This document shows, piece by piece, positions 1 through 5,283 of a DNA stretch of 5,283 nucleotides (position 1 is its first letter; every line of letters starts with the position of its first letter). The notes below the pieces were generated by a model. The model was not told where the DNA came from, made no database searches, and saw only the letters and a list, made by a program, of their open reading frames with translations. Both the position numbers and the translations under genes were made by a program. The stretch is from Candidatus Aminicenantota bacterium (GTDB lineage: Bacteria > Acidobacteriota > Aminicenantia > Aminicenantales > Aminicenantaceae), in contig JAUWTR010000156.1 of NCBI GenBank assembly GCA_030614645.1, positions 1-5,283 of the forward strand, written 5' to 3'.

Positions 1-1370
1 ATTTTTACTGCTGGGACCTATACACAAGAGTGGCAGATTATATCGAGCACCATCCGGGCAGCAAGGAGAAGAAATCAACAATCCTGAAAAATATAGAGGA
101 AGGGACTGGCGTGGAAGCCAAGCTTGCCCAGCATATTTCCCAGCGTATACTTAAAGCTCATCTTAAAACTATGCAGAGAATGGATATCTCTTATGACCTG
201 CAAGCCTGTGAAAGCAGTATAATCAGGCTTAAATTCTGGAAATTAGCATTCCAACTACTTAAAGAGAAAAAAGCCACTTATTTTGCAGAGGAAGGTGCAA
301 ATAAAGGCTGCTGGGTTATGAAATTAGAAGACGAAAACCAGCAGGAAAAAATTCTGGTGCGTTCCAATGGGATCGTCACTTATGTCGGAAAAGACATCGC
401 TTACCAGCTCTGGAAATTCGGCCTTTTAAAAAAAGATTTTTTCTATAAATCATTTGTAAAACAGGGGAAAAAGACTATTTGGATCACGTCTTCTAAAAAA
501 AATGCAAATTCCCCTGAATTCGGACAAGGCAGCCGTGTTTATAATGTCATCGATATCCGGCAGGCATATCCTCAAAAAATCGTTGTTCAGGGTCTTAGAT
601 CCCTGAAATTTGCAAAACAAGCAGAAAAATCCACTCATTTTTCCTATGAAATGGTTGCTCTCTCCCCTAAAAGCTTAGAGGAGCTTGATGTGAATGTTTC
701 CAAAGAAGATAGAGATAAAGATTTTCTCGAAGTCTCTGGAAGAAAAGGATTAGGAGTCAAAGCTGACGACCTGCTGGACAAGCTGGAGGAGAAAGCTCTA
801 GTTGAAGTTGAAAAAAGAAACCCAAACCTTTCAGCTGAAAATAAAAGACATATAGCCCAAAAGATCGCTTCTGGTTCAGTCCGGTATTTTATGCTAAAAT
901 TTGCCCGCAATTCTATTATAATCTTCGACTTTGAAGATGCTTTAAGCTTTGAAGGTGAAACCGGACCGTATTTGCAGTATACCTTTGTCCGTATTAATAG
1001 TATTTTCCGGAAATTAGAAGAAAATTTTGGCTTTGATCAAACTGATCTCCAGTCTCTTATCAAATCCAGCGATATCCGCCTTGAAGTGCTTCCTGAATCA
1101 GAATATTCCGATTTTTGGGAGATCATTCTTTTCGCTTCAAAACTGGATGAAGAAATACTGCACTCCCTTAATTCTCTGGAATTTCTTCATCTGGCAAAAT
1201 TTGCTTTTGAACTATGTCAAAAATTCAATGCTTATTATCATAAATACTCCATATTATCCGAGAAAAACGGAGATATAAAAAATATCCGGATCTTGACCAT
1301 ACATTTTGTCCTGAAAACTTTAAAAACCGCACTTGAGTTAATTGGAATACCTCAGCCGGAACGGATGTAG
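1..1370 (+). CDS. argS: Arginine--tRNA ligase (ArgRS), 5'-truncated by the window edge
   Basis: Class I aminoacyl-tRNA synthetase that charges tRNA-Arg with arginine in the cytoplasm. The frame is open to the left edge (first full codon at 3), and the residues before the GTG at 30 (FYCWDLYTR) read on smoothly into the family sequence, so that GTG is internal and the true start lies outside. 455 residues are visible; the family is usually 550-650, so the N-terminal Add1 domain and the HIGH motif are missing from view. Counting from the GTG: the Rossmann core includes ILVRSNGIVTYVGKDIAYQL (about 108-127) and HFSYEMVALSP; VSGRKG (235-240) stands where other class I enzymes have KMSKS; FEGETGPYLQY (307-317) is a strong ArgRS signature; the C-terminal helical DALR anticodon-binding domain fills roughly 300-446 and ends in the typical IGIPQPERM. 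A separately promoted diguanylate cyclase gene follows after 71 bp. Identity is very secure. Confidence 0.96.
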   Translation, partial: FYCWDLYTRVADYIEHHPGSKEKKSTILKNIEEGTGVEAKLAQHISQRILKAHLKTMQRMDISYDLQACESSIIRLKFWKLAFQLLKEKKATYFAEEGANKGCWVMKLEDENQQEKILVRSNGIVTYVGKDIAYQLWKFGLLKKDFFYKSFVKQGKKTIWITSSKKNANSPEFGQGSRVYNVIDIRQAYPQKIVVQGLRSLKFAKQAEKSTHFSYEMVALSPKSLEELDVNVSKEDRDKDFLEVSGRKGLGVKADDLLDKLEEKALVEVEKRNPNLSAENKRHIAQKIASGSVRYFMLKFARNSIIIFDFEDALSFEGETGPYLQYTFVRINSIFRKLEENFGFDQTDLQSLIKSSDIRLEVLPESEYSDFWEIILFASKLDEEILHSLNSLEFLHLAKFAFELCQKFNAYYHKYSILSEKNGDIKNIRILTIHFVLKTLKTALELIGIPQPERM

Positions 1371-1392
1371 CACTATAAAATTTCAAGACAAA

Positions 1393-1421
1393 TTGACAAT
1401 AAACACCCTCTGTGATATTTT
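1393..1421 (+). promoter_or_regulatory. Sigma-70-type promoter for the GAF-GGDEF gene
   Basis: A perfect -35 box TTGACA (1393-1398) is followed after exactly 17 bp by TATTTT (1416-1421). A TG dinucleotide at 1413-1414, one base before the -10, makes it an extended -10 promoter. Transcription would begin near 1428, so the mRNA would start at or just before the ribosome binding site and have a 5' leader of only about 14 nt. It lies in the 71-bp gap after argS, so the cyclase gene can be expressed independently of argS. Called by pattern only; the AT-rich surroundings raise the chance of a false match, but the -35 is exact and the position fits. Confidence 0.6.
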
Positions 1422-1432
1422 TTTTATAGAGG
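1407..1432 (+). promoter_or_regulatory. Possible hairpin covering the ribosome binding site
   Basis: CCTCTGTGA (1407-1415) can pair with TTATAGAGG (1424-1432), giving nine pairs of which two are G-U, with an eight-base T-rich loop. The right arm contains AGAGG, the core of the Shine-Dalgarno sequence AGAGGAAAG (1428-1436) of the gene starting at 1442. The left arm lies upstream of the predicted start of transcription, so the hairpin would form only in transcripts reading through from argS. The stem is weak (AU and GU pairs near the loop), so a regulatory role is inference. Confidence 0.3.
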
Positions 1433-1441
1433 AAAGCAAGT

Positions 1442-2497
1442 ATGGAAATTAAAAAAGAAGTTAATAATAACCTGGACGAATTTGTAAAACTATCCTTTTT
1501 CGCAGATATCGGCATCGGAATCGCAGCCGCAAAGAGTATCAACGAAGCTATGGAGCAGATCATGGAAAAAATCGGTGATATCTTTGCTCCCTGTAACTGG
1601 TCGCTGCTTCTCATTGATAAAGAAAAAGATGAGTTATATTTTAAAATTGCAACTGGAGAAAGTTCGGATAAATTACAAGACTTAAGAATTCCCAAGGACA
1701 CGGGTATAGCCGGTTGGATAATTAAAAACGGAAAGCCTGCCCTTGTAGGAGATGTCAGCAAAGACTCTCGCTTCTCCTTACATATAGACAAGATAACTGG
1801 CTTTAAGACCAAATCAATCATCGGAGTCCCGTTAAAAGTAAATAATGACGTTATCGGAGTAATTGAACTTATCAACAGGTTGGATAAAAAACCTTTCTCT
1901 CCTACTGAACTCAAAATCCTAACAACCATAGCTGATTATGCGGCTATTAGTATTGAAAAAATATATTATCTGGGCCTTGTTCAAAACATGGCAAAAGTCG
2001 ATGCTACCACAGGAGTATTTAACCGGAAAAACTTTGATGAGCAGCTTCAAAAAGAAATCGAGAGATGTAAACGCTATGGAAACACTCTGGCACTGCTTAT
2101 GCTCGATATTGATGATTTTAAAAAGATCAATGATAATTCAGGGCATCCTGCCGGAGACAATGTTCTGAAAAATATTGCCCTTATTATAAAAAATAATATT
2201 CGCAAGATCGATATAGCCGCACGTTATGGCGGAGATGAATTCGCGATTATAATGCCTCACACTAAAAAACATGAAGGCGAAAACGTCCGCCAAAGGATAT
2301 TTAAGCAAATAGAAAAAGAAAATAAAACCGGAAAAAAAATTCCTTATACCGTATCCATCGGGCTTCAAGCTTCTGGCCCGGATAAAGTCGCTAACCTTTT
2401 AGAAATGTCAGACAAAGACCTTTTAAAACAGAAGAAAAAGAGGAAAGTAAAATCACAAAATATTACTAAGACCAGCACCAAGAAAAAAAAGAAATAA
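1442..2497 (+). CDS. GAF-GGDEF diguanylate cyclase
   Basis: Predicted to make the second messenger c-di-GMP from two GTP. It is soluble, with no membrane segment or signal peptide. A GAF sensor domain spans about 18-174 (GIAGWIIKNGKPALVGDV at 88-105; IIGVPL...VIGVIELINR at 126-146); its ligand cannot be told from the sequence. A short helical linker (about 164-184) leads into the GGDEF domain, which opens at D187 (DATTGVFNRKNF). Residues matching the catalytic set of characterised cyclases such as PleD are all present: D222, N230, D239 and GGDEF at 263-267. RxxD (RKID, 254-257) sits exactly five residues before GGDEF, the spacing of the product-inhibition I-site. The end is odd: the usual ADKALYxAKxxGRN is degraded to SDKDLLKQKKKRKVK, followed by a very basic tail ending in five lysines (13 of the last 23 residues are K or R). 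ATG at 1442 is chosen for its AGAGGAAAG ribosome site. An active cyclase with feedback control is the best reading. Confidence 0.93.
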   Translation: MEIKKEVNNNLDEFVKLSFFADIGIGIAAAKSINEAMEQIMEKIGDIFAPCNWSLLLIDKEKDELYFKIATGESSDKLQDLRIPKDTGIAGWIIKNGKPALVGDVSKDSRFSLHIDKITGFKTKSIIGVPLKVNNDVIGVIELINRLDKKPFSPTELKILTTIADYAAISIEKIYYLGLVQNMAKVDATTGVFNRKNFDEQLQKEIERCKRYGNTLALLMLDIDDFKKINDNSGHPAGDNVLKNIALIIKNNIRKIDIAARYGGDEFAIIMPHTKKHEGENVRQRIFKQIEKENKTGKKIPYTVSIGLQASGPDKVANLLEMSDKDLLKQKKKRKVKSQNITKTSTKKKKK

Positions 2498-2515
2498 CAA
2501 GCTATTAATTATTCT

Positions 2516-3637
2516 CTATTCCCAATATACTCCATATCTTTTAATAACTTTAAAACCAGCATCAGTTTCTTCTATTGAATACATTTTATTATCTTTCCAC
2601 AACCTAATATCCGCTTTTGAAATATATTGAACAATAAATATTCCCTCGGGATTAAAAATATCAAAAACATATTCCCCTTTAATCTCTCCCTTTTCCCATG
2701 TCCGGACAAATATTTTTCCCTGTTCATCTAGGGAAAAAAACTGGTAGGGTGGATATTGCTTCGGAAATTCAAACATTTCTTTAATATTTACCCCAGGCGT
2801 AACATTGGGAATTCGATCCAACATCTCATCTTTATCTTCCTGGGTTATTTTAACCGGGTTATAATCCTTTCGAATACTGAGGGTATGATTGCCTTCAGCA
2901 TCAAAAACCTTTATTTCATATTCCTGGTTGCGGCCATAAAAAATATTCCCCTCCTCATCGAATTGATATAGGGACATTAAATCCATTATGTTTATCTTTG
3001 TTCCAGGCAAGGGAACCGCAAATTCAATCTTATCAAAAGTGAAGAAAGGCTTTAACTCTGCATCATATTTTTTTATCTCAAAATACATCTTGTCACCATC
3101 TAATCCTATTTCCCTGCCCAAAAAATATCCTTGCGAATCCTGCATAAGATTGACTAGACCAAGCCTGTCAGCTAAAGAGATGTTCTTTATAAACTCTCCC
3201 TCTAAAGTAAAAACTGCTAATCTTCGGTTAAGAGTGTCCTCAATAATCAATTCATTCTCCTGGGATATCAGGATTCCCGAAGGCATATTAAGTTCACCAG
3301 GGCCCTGCCCCTTCTTTCCGATCGACCGTACATAAGCCCCGGAATCATCAAATATCTTTACTTTACGATCCTTAATATCAAGGGCATATATATAACCATT
3401 ATCATCTACTGAAAATCCAGTTACTTCAGAAAATGACTTTTCCGGGTCATCCCCCTCCCCGATTGTCAATTCTTCTTCAAGCCTGAGGTTAGAGAGAGTT
3501 GCTTTGGGAGGTTTTGGTTTCTTTCCATTGAGAATTGTTTTGACACCGTCAATGGTTTTGATCTTCTGAGCTTCCAACAAATCACAAAAAGAAATCACTA
3601 TTATCAAGCTTAAAACAATTCTACCTGTTTTTTTCAT
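2516..3637 (-). CDS. Secreted 6-bladed beta-propeller (NHL-like) protein
   Basis: Exported protein of unknown role, 373 residues from the start chosen here. The N-terminus MKKTGRIVLSLIIVISFC looks like a signal peptide: K2, K3 and R6, a hydrophobic stretch 7-21, and likely cleavage after LEA (A23). C18 is preceded by ISF, which is not a lipobox, so a lipoprotein is unlikely. A linker rich in K and P (GKKPKPPK, 38-45) precedes a repeat region with blade-like units: FSVDDNGYIYALDIKDRKVK, then GKKGQGPGE (107-115), then further units such as FNPEGIFIVQYIS near the end. This matches the '6-bladed beta-propeller' proteins numerous in Aminicenantes; related NHL proteins bind proteins, glycans or small ligands, but none can be assigned here. 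An in-frame ATG 12 nt upstream (3649) is less likely, because GAGGTG overlaps it and is correctly placed for the ATG at 3637. Its stop lies 18 bp from the convergent cyclase stop. Confidence 0.85.
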   Translation of the reverse strand: MKKTGRIVLSLIIVISFCDLLEAQKIKTIDGVKTILNGKKPKPPKATLSNLRLEEELTIGEGDDPEKSFSEVTGFSVDDNGYIYALDIKDRKVKIFDDSGAYVRSIGKKGQGPGELNMPSGILISQENELIIEDTLNRRLAVFTLEGEFIKNISLADRLGLVNLMQDSQGYFLGREIGLDGDKMYFEIKKYDAELKPFFTFDKIEFAVPLPGTKINIMDLMSLYQFDEEGNIFYGRNQEYEIKVFDAEGNHTLSIRKDYNPVKITQEDKDEMLDRIPNVTPGVNIKEMFEFPKQYPPYQFFSLDEQGKIFVRTWEKGEIKGEYVFDIFNPEGIFIVQYISKADIRLWKDNKMYSIEETDAGFKVIKRYGVYWE

Positions 3638-3641
3638 CTTA

Positions 3642-3647
3642 CACCTC
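3642..3647 (-). promoter_or_regulatory. Ribosome binding site deciding the propeller gene start
   Basis: On the minus strand the region reads ATGAGGTGTAAGATG. GAGGTG (3647 to 3642) lies four bases before the second ATG (3637-3635), with AGG six bases away, the normal spacing. The first ATG (3649-3647) overlaps this element and has only a weak GGGA upstream. The downstream ATG also gives a cleaner signal peptide beginning MKK. Confidence 0.6.
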
Positions 3648-3684
3648 ATATTTTTCCCAAGAATCTTTATTTAATTTCTCAATA

Positions 3685-3715
3685 ATAATACTTTGTAATA
3701 CGTAATTTTATTCAA
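3685..3715 (-). promoter_or_regulatory. Weak candidate promoter for the propeller gene
   Basis: In the 97-bp gap between the DUF711 stop and the propeller gene, the minus strand has TTGAAT (3715-3710) and TATTAT (3690-3685) separated by 19 bp, which is longer than ideal. TTACAA with ATTAAA (17 bp apart, within 3698-3670) is an equally weak alternative. The gap is very AT-rich, so chance matches are expected. No intrinsic terminator follows DUF711: the best inverted repeat is only 4 bp (TGAT/ATCA) without a T run. Read-through from DUF711 is therefore possible. Confidence 0.22.
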
Positions 3716-3746
3716 GAAGTTCCTGATTTTCCCATCAAACTGTTTT

Positions 3747-4883
3747 TTATAAATCCATAATTTTAGTGTTCACAAAATAACCAAAAGAAAACTCGGTTTT
3801 ATCCCCTGCTTTTTTCCCGGGTATAGGCATTAACCTTGCTGAAAGCGGCTTATCCAATTTAAGCGCAAGCGAGGCAATATCAAGCAACAGAGCATAAAGC
3901 TTCTTTTCAGAAATATCCCCGGGTAATGGTATTGTATCCAGACCAGTCCCACATACAGCTGAATACAAAAGCAGATTATTCAGGTTGAAATATCTTTTGT
4001 CATTTCTCTTTGCCAGGCCGAAATCCTCCAGCACCGGCAGCATCAATCCAGAATACCCGCATTTTTTTACAGGTAGCTTATTGAGAGTTTCGGTTATTAT
4101 TTTTGCAACAGCAAGTGTTCCTGCTTCTCCAAATCTTCCCAGCCCCAGCTTTTCAAAAGCAAACGCTATACTCTTATCACGCTTCACAGAGCTGGCGATA
4201 GAGACATCTATACCGCTGTATTTTATTTTTTCATCTCTGCTCATACGCAATGCAATTTTTTCAATTTTTTTGTATTCAGCAGTTAAAATATCTTTCAGGA
4301 CTTTTTCAGCTTGCTCAACCTTTCTGGCCAGAGAAAATGCCTTATATACCAGGTCACTGTTTTCAGTTCCGATACCAAAGGCAGTCGGACCTTTATGATA
4401 TGCGGCCGGGTAAAACGGACTTCCAGGCTTGTTATTAAAAATTGCGGCAAATCTCAGGTTTGCAAAACCATTGGCTTCTACTGTTGAAAGCTGCTTCATC
4501 AATCGGGCAGTACTTCTGGCAGCTTCATGGTCTATAGCTTTATTATCGCAGACCATTACAGTACAAAATCCCCTTTTTGTCTTCTTAAATAGGTTTAAGA
4601 GTAAAGGAATATTTTTTGCTTCCCGGGTAGTCCCGATATTAAAATAATCTATCCCAAGATCTTCAATTACTTTTTCTAGGCGTACTACCAGTTCCTCTAG
4701 CTGTTTTTTTGACAAATTATATTCTTCCCAGGGCTGGGTAGCTATCCGTACGGTCTGTACTTTATATCCAGATTTCTCATATGCCTTCTTGATCTTTAGG
4801 CTGACCTCAGAAATTTTACGTATCTGCTTTTCAGAAAATGGAATTTTTAGATTAAAACCGGTTGTTATAGTTCTAATATTCAT
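3747..4883 (-). CDS. DUF711 (UPF0210) family protein
   Basis: Conserved protein of 378 residues whose biochemical role is not known to me. The family is widespread in bacteria and archaea and has some plant members. Recognised from its conserved blocks: NKPGSPFYPAAYH (151-163), YSGIDVSIA (222-230), CGYSGLMLPVLED (275-287), CGTGLDTIPLPGD (311-323) and KPLSARLMPIPGKKAGD (345-361). C275 and C311 sit in the two glycine-rich blocks and could be functional, which is inference. There is no signal peptide or membrane segment, so it should be cytoplasmic. The ATG at 4883 gives the N-terminus MNIRTITTGFNL, which fits the family. No Shine-Dalgarno sequence precedes it: the leader is GTACCACCA, and only 9 nt separate the ATG from the CCA end of tRNA-Ser(GCU) on the same strand. 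Expression most likely comes from the tRNA promoter by co-transcription. Some relatives are longer (about 450 residues), but every conserved block I know is present, so it seems intact. Confidence 0.85.
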   Translation of the reverse strand: MNIRTITTGFNLKIPFSEKQIRKISEVSLKIKKAYEKSGYKVQTVRIATQPWEEYNLSKKQLEELVVRLEKVIEDLGIDYFNIGTTREAKNIPLLLNLFKKTKRGFCTVMVCDNKAIDHEAARSTARLMKQLSTVEANGFANLRFAAIFNNKPGSPFYPAAYHKGPTAFGIGTENSDLVYKAFSLARKVEQAEKVLKDILTAEYKKIEKIALRMSRDEKIKYSGIDVSIASSVKRDKSIAFAFEKLGLGRFGEAGTLAVAKIITETLNKLPVKKCGYSGLMLPVLEDFGLAKRNDKRYFNLNNLLLYSAVCGTGLDTIPLPGDISEKKLYALLLDIASLALKLDKPLSARLMPIPGKKAGDKTEFSFGYFVNTKIMDL

Positions 4884-4892
4884 TGGTGGTAC

Positions 4893-4985
4893 TGGCGGAG
4901 AGGGTGGGATTCGAACCCACGATACCGATATAGTCGGTATAGTCGCTTAGCAGGCGACCCTGATCAGCCACTCCAGCACCTCTCC
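4893..4985 (-). tRNA. tRNA-Ser(GCU)
   Basis: Class II tRNA of 93 nt including an encoded CCA (4895-4893). The cloverleaf is complete: acceptor GGAGAGG pairs perfectly with CCTCTCC, discriminator base G; D stem CTG/CAG; anticodon stem GTCGC/GCGAC with loop CTGCTAA, anticodon GCT at 4951-4949; long variable arm with a perfect 7-bp stem ATACCGA/TCGGTAT; T arm GTGGG-TTCGAAT-CCCAC. The long variable arm and discriminator G are serine identity features in bacteria. It decodes AGC and AGU. The promoter is at 5034-5007, and the DUF711 gene begins 9 nt downstream. Confidence 0.98.
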
Positions 4986-5003
4986 GTATATTTTCGTGGT
5001 TTT

Positions 5004-5020
5004 AGTATTCTAACATTTTT
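5004..5020. repeat. 17-bp direct repeat, copy 1 (tRNA-Ser(GCU) promoter core)
   Basis: AGTATTCTAACATTTTT, identical to 5148-5164. On the minus strand it contains the extended -10 TGTTAGAAT. It starts 18 bp upstream of the 5' end of tRNA-Ser(GCU), nearly the same place as copy 2 relative to its tRNA. The sequence outside the 17 bp differs. Confidence 0.85.
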
Positions 5021-5034
5021 AGATTATTTTTCAA
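5007..5034 (-). promoter_or_regulatory. Promoter of tRNA-Ser(GCU), probably also serving DUF711
   Basis: Minus strand: -35 TTGAAA (5034-5029), 16-bp spacer, -10 TAGAAT (5012-5007) with an extended TG one base upstream. Transcription should start near 5000, leaving a 5' leader of about 15 nt for RNase P to remove. The -35 box begins only 2 bp beyond the CCA end of the upstream tRNA-Ser(UGA), so the promoter is packed into the 51-bp gap between the two tRNA genes. The bases after the -10 are not GC-rich, so a typical stringent discriminator is not evident. Confidence 0.65.
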
Positions 5035-5036
5035 AA

Positions 5037-5126
5037 TGGCGGAGGGAGAGGGATTCGAACCCCCGTCACGCTTGCACGTGAAGCGATTTTCAAGACCGCC
5101 GCCTTCAGCCACTCGGCCATCCCTCC
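5037..5126 (-). tRNA. tRNA-Ser(UGA)
   Basis: Class II tRNA of 90 nt including an encoded CCA (5039-5037). Acceptor GGAGGGA pairs with TCCCTCC, discriminator base G; D stem GCC/GGC; anticodon stem GCGGT/ATCGC (one G-U) with loop CTTGAAA, anticodon TGA at 5092-5090; variable arm with a 5-bp stem TCACG/CGTGA; T arm GGGGG-TTCGAAT-CCCTC (one G-U). It decodes mainly UCA and, by wobble, other UCN codons. It lies 51 bp upstream of tRNA-Ser(GCU) on the same strand and has its own promoter. Confidence 0.98.
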
Positions 5127-5147
5127 GTTTTAATATCGCAAAGAAAA

Positions 5148-5164
5148 AGTATTCTAACATTTTT
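5148..5164. repeat. 17-bp direct repeat, copy 2 (tRNA-Ser(UGA) promoter core)
   Basis: AGTATTCTAACATTTTT, the same as 5004-5020, starting 21 bp upstream of the 5' end of tRNA-Ser(UGA). It contains the extended -10 of that gene's promoter on the minus strand. Confidence 0.85.
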
Positions 5165-5180
5165 CCATGCAAGCCTTCAA
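5151..5180 (-). promoter_or_regulatory. Promoter of tRNA-Ser(UGA)
   Basis: Minus strand: -35 TTGAAG (5180-5175), 18-bp spacer, -10 TAGAAT (5156-5151) with an extended TG one base upstream. Transcription should start near 5144, giving a leader of about 18 nt before the tRNA. The core is identical to that of the neighbouring tRNA-Ser(GCU) promoter, which strengthens both calls. Confidence 0.65.
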
Positions 5181-5283
5181 CTTTTTATGGAAAATGGAGC
5201 TCCTTCCTTCTTTCTAAGCTTTTTGATCCTTAAGCAAAAATCAGGTCAGTTGCTACGAAAACACGCGAATTTTCCCCAGCGTG
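5181..5283. other. Right-edge region with no assigned gene
   Basis: No RNA gene, clear terminator or start of a gene is visible here. On the minus strand a frame is open from the window edge (5283) to a TAA at 5232-5230, coding 17 residues (HAGENSRVFVATDLIFA). It could be the tail of a gene lying outside, but it is too short to identify. CACGC (5262-5266) and GCGTG (5279-5283) form a 5-bp inverted repeat cut off by the edge. Confidence 0.3.

Noticed and set aside
30..32. GTG as the start of argS
   Set aside because: The frame stays open to the window edge, and the nine preceding residues continue the family sequence; the N-terminal domain and HIGH motif must lie upstream.
644..910. Serine-rich minus-strand open frame inside argS
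   Set aside because: The serine and leucine runs are the antisense image of lysine- and glutamate-rich helices of ArgRS.
1225..1929. 234-residue minus-strand open frame across the end of argS and the GAF domain
   Set aside because: It runs antisense to two well-conserved coding regions and the promoter gap, has no recognisable domain, and owes its length to the base composition of the real genes.
2432..2452. KKKRKV in the cyclase tail, resembling the SV40 nuclear import signal
   Set aside because: This is a bacterial protein, and the match is expected by chance in a lysine-rich tail.
3584..3586. C18 of the propeller protein as a lipoprotein anchor
   Set aside because: The preceding residues ISF do not fit a lipobox (F at -1), while LEA at 21-23 offers an ordinary signal peptidase I site.
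3712..3726. Imperfect inverted repeat TCAAGAA/TTCCTGA after DUF711 as a terminator
   Set aside because: It has a mismatch, almost no loop and no T run on the transcribed side.
3985..4647. Several plus-strand open frames opposite DUF711
   Set aside because: All lie antisense to conserved DUF711 blocks and show no domain or ribosome site.
5036..5233. Open frame on the plus strand beginning MAEGEGFEPPSRL
   Set aside because: It is the reverse complement of tRNA-Ser(UGA). The GEGFEPP string is a well-known false protein produced by tRNA-Ser genes.

Overview
The window looks like an ordinary chromosomal segment of an uncultured bacterium, most likely of the Candidatus Aminicenantes (former OP8) lineage. 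This rests on recognition rather than a search. The secreted 6-bladed beta-propeller protein, with its 'NGKKPKPPK' linker and 'GKKGQGPGE' motif, is of a kind very abundant in that group. The arginyl-tRNA synthetase carries the 'SGRKGLGVKADDLLD' signature I associate with the same and neighbouring phyla. The DNA is AT-rich, with many poly-A and poly-T runs.

Layout. The left half reads rightwards: the C-terminal three quarters of argS (its 5' end lies outside the window), then a GAF-GGDEF diguanylate cyclase with its own well-formed sigma-70-type promoter. The right half reads leftwards. From right to left it holds two serine tRNA genes (anticodon UGA, then GCU), each with its own promoter, then a DUF711 (UPF0210) protein starting 9 nt after the CCA of the GCU tRNA, then the secreted beta-propeller protein. 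The two halves converge at about 2498-2515, with only 18 bp between stop codons. There are no insertion sequences, CRISPR arrays, phage genes or toxin modules.

How the genes relate. The window mixes translation functions (ArgRS, two tRNA-Ser), c-di-GMP signalling (the cyclase keeps both its catalytic residues and an RxxD inhibitory site), a conserved protein of unknown function and an exported propeller protein. I see no evidence that they form a single system. The points most worth a second look are the DUF711 gene apparently fed by a tRNA promoter with a 9-nt leader and no Shine-Dalgarno sequence, the identical 17-bp promoter core in front of both tRNA-Ser genes, and a hairpin that could hide the cyclase ribosome binding site in read-through transcripts only. 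I did not find a convincing new biological system.
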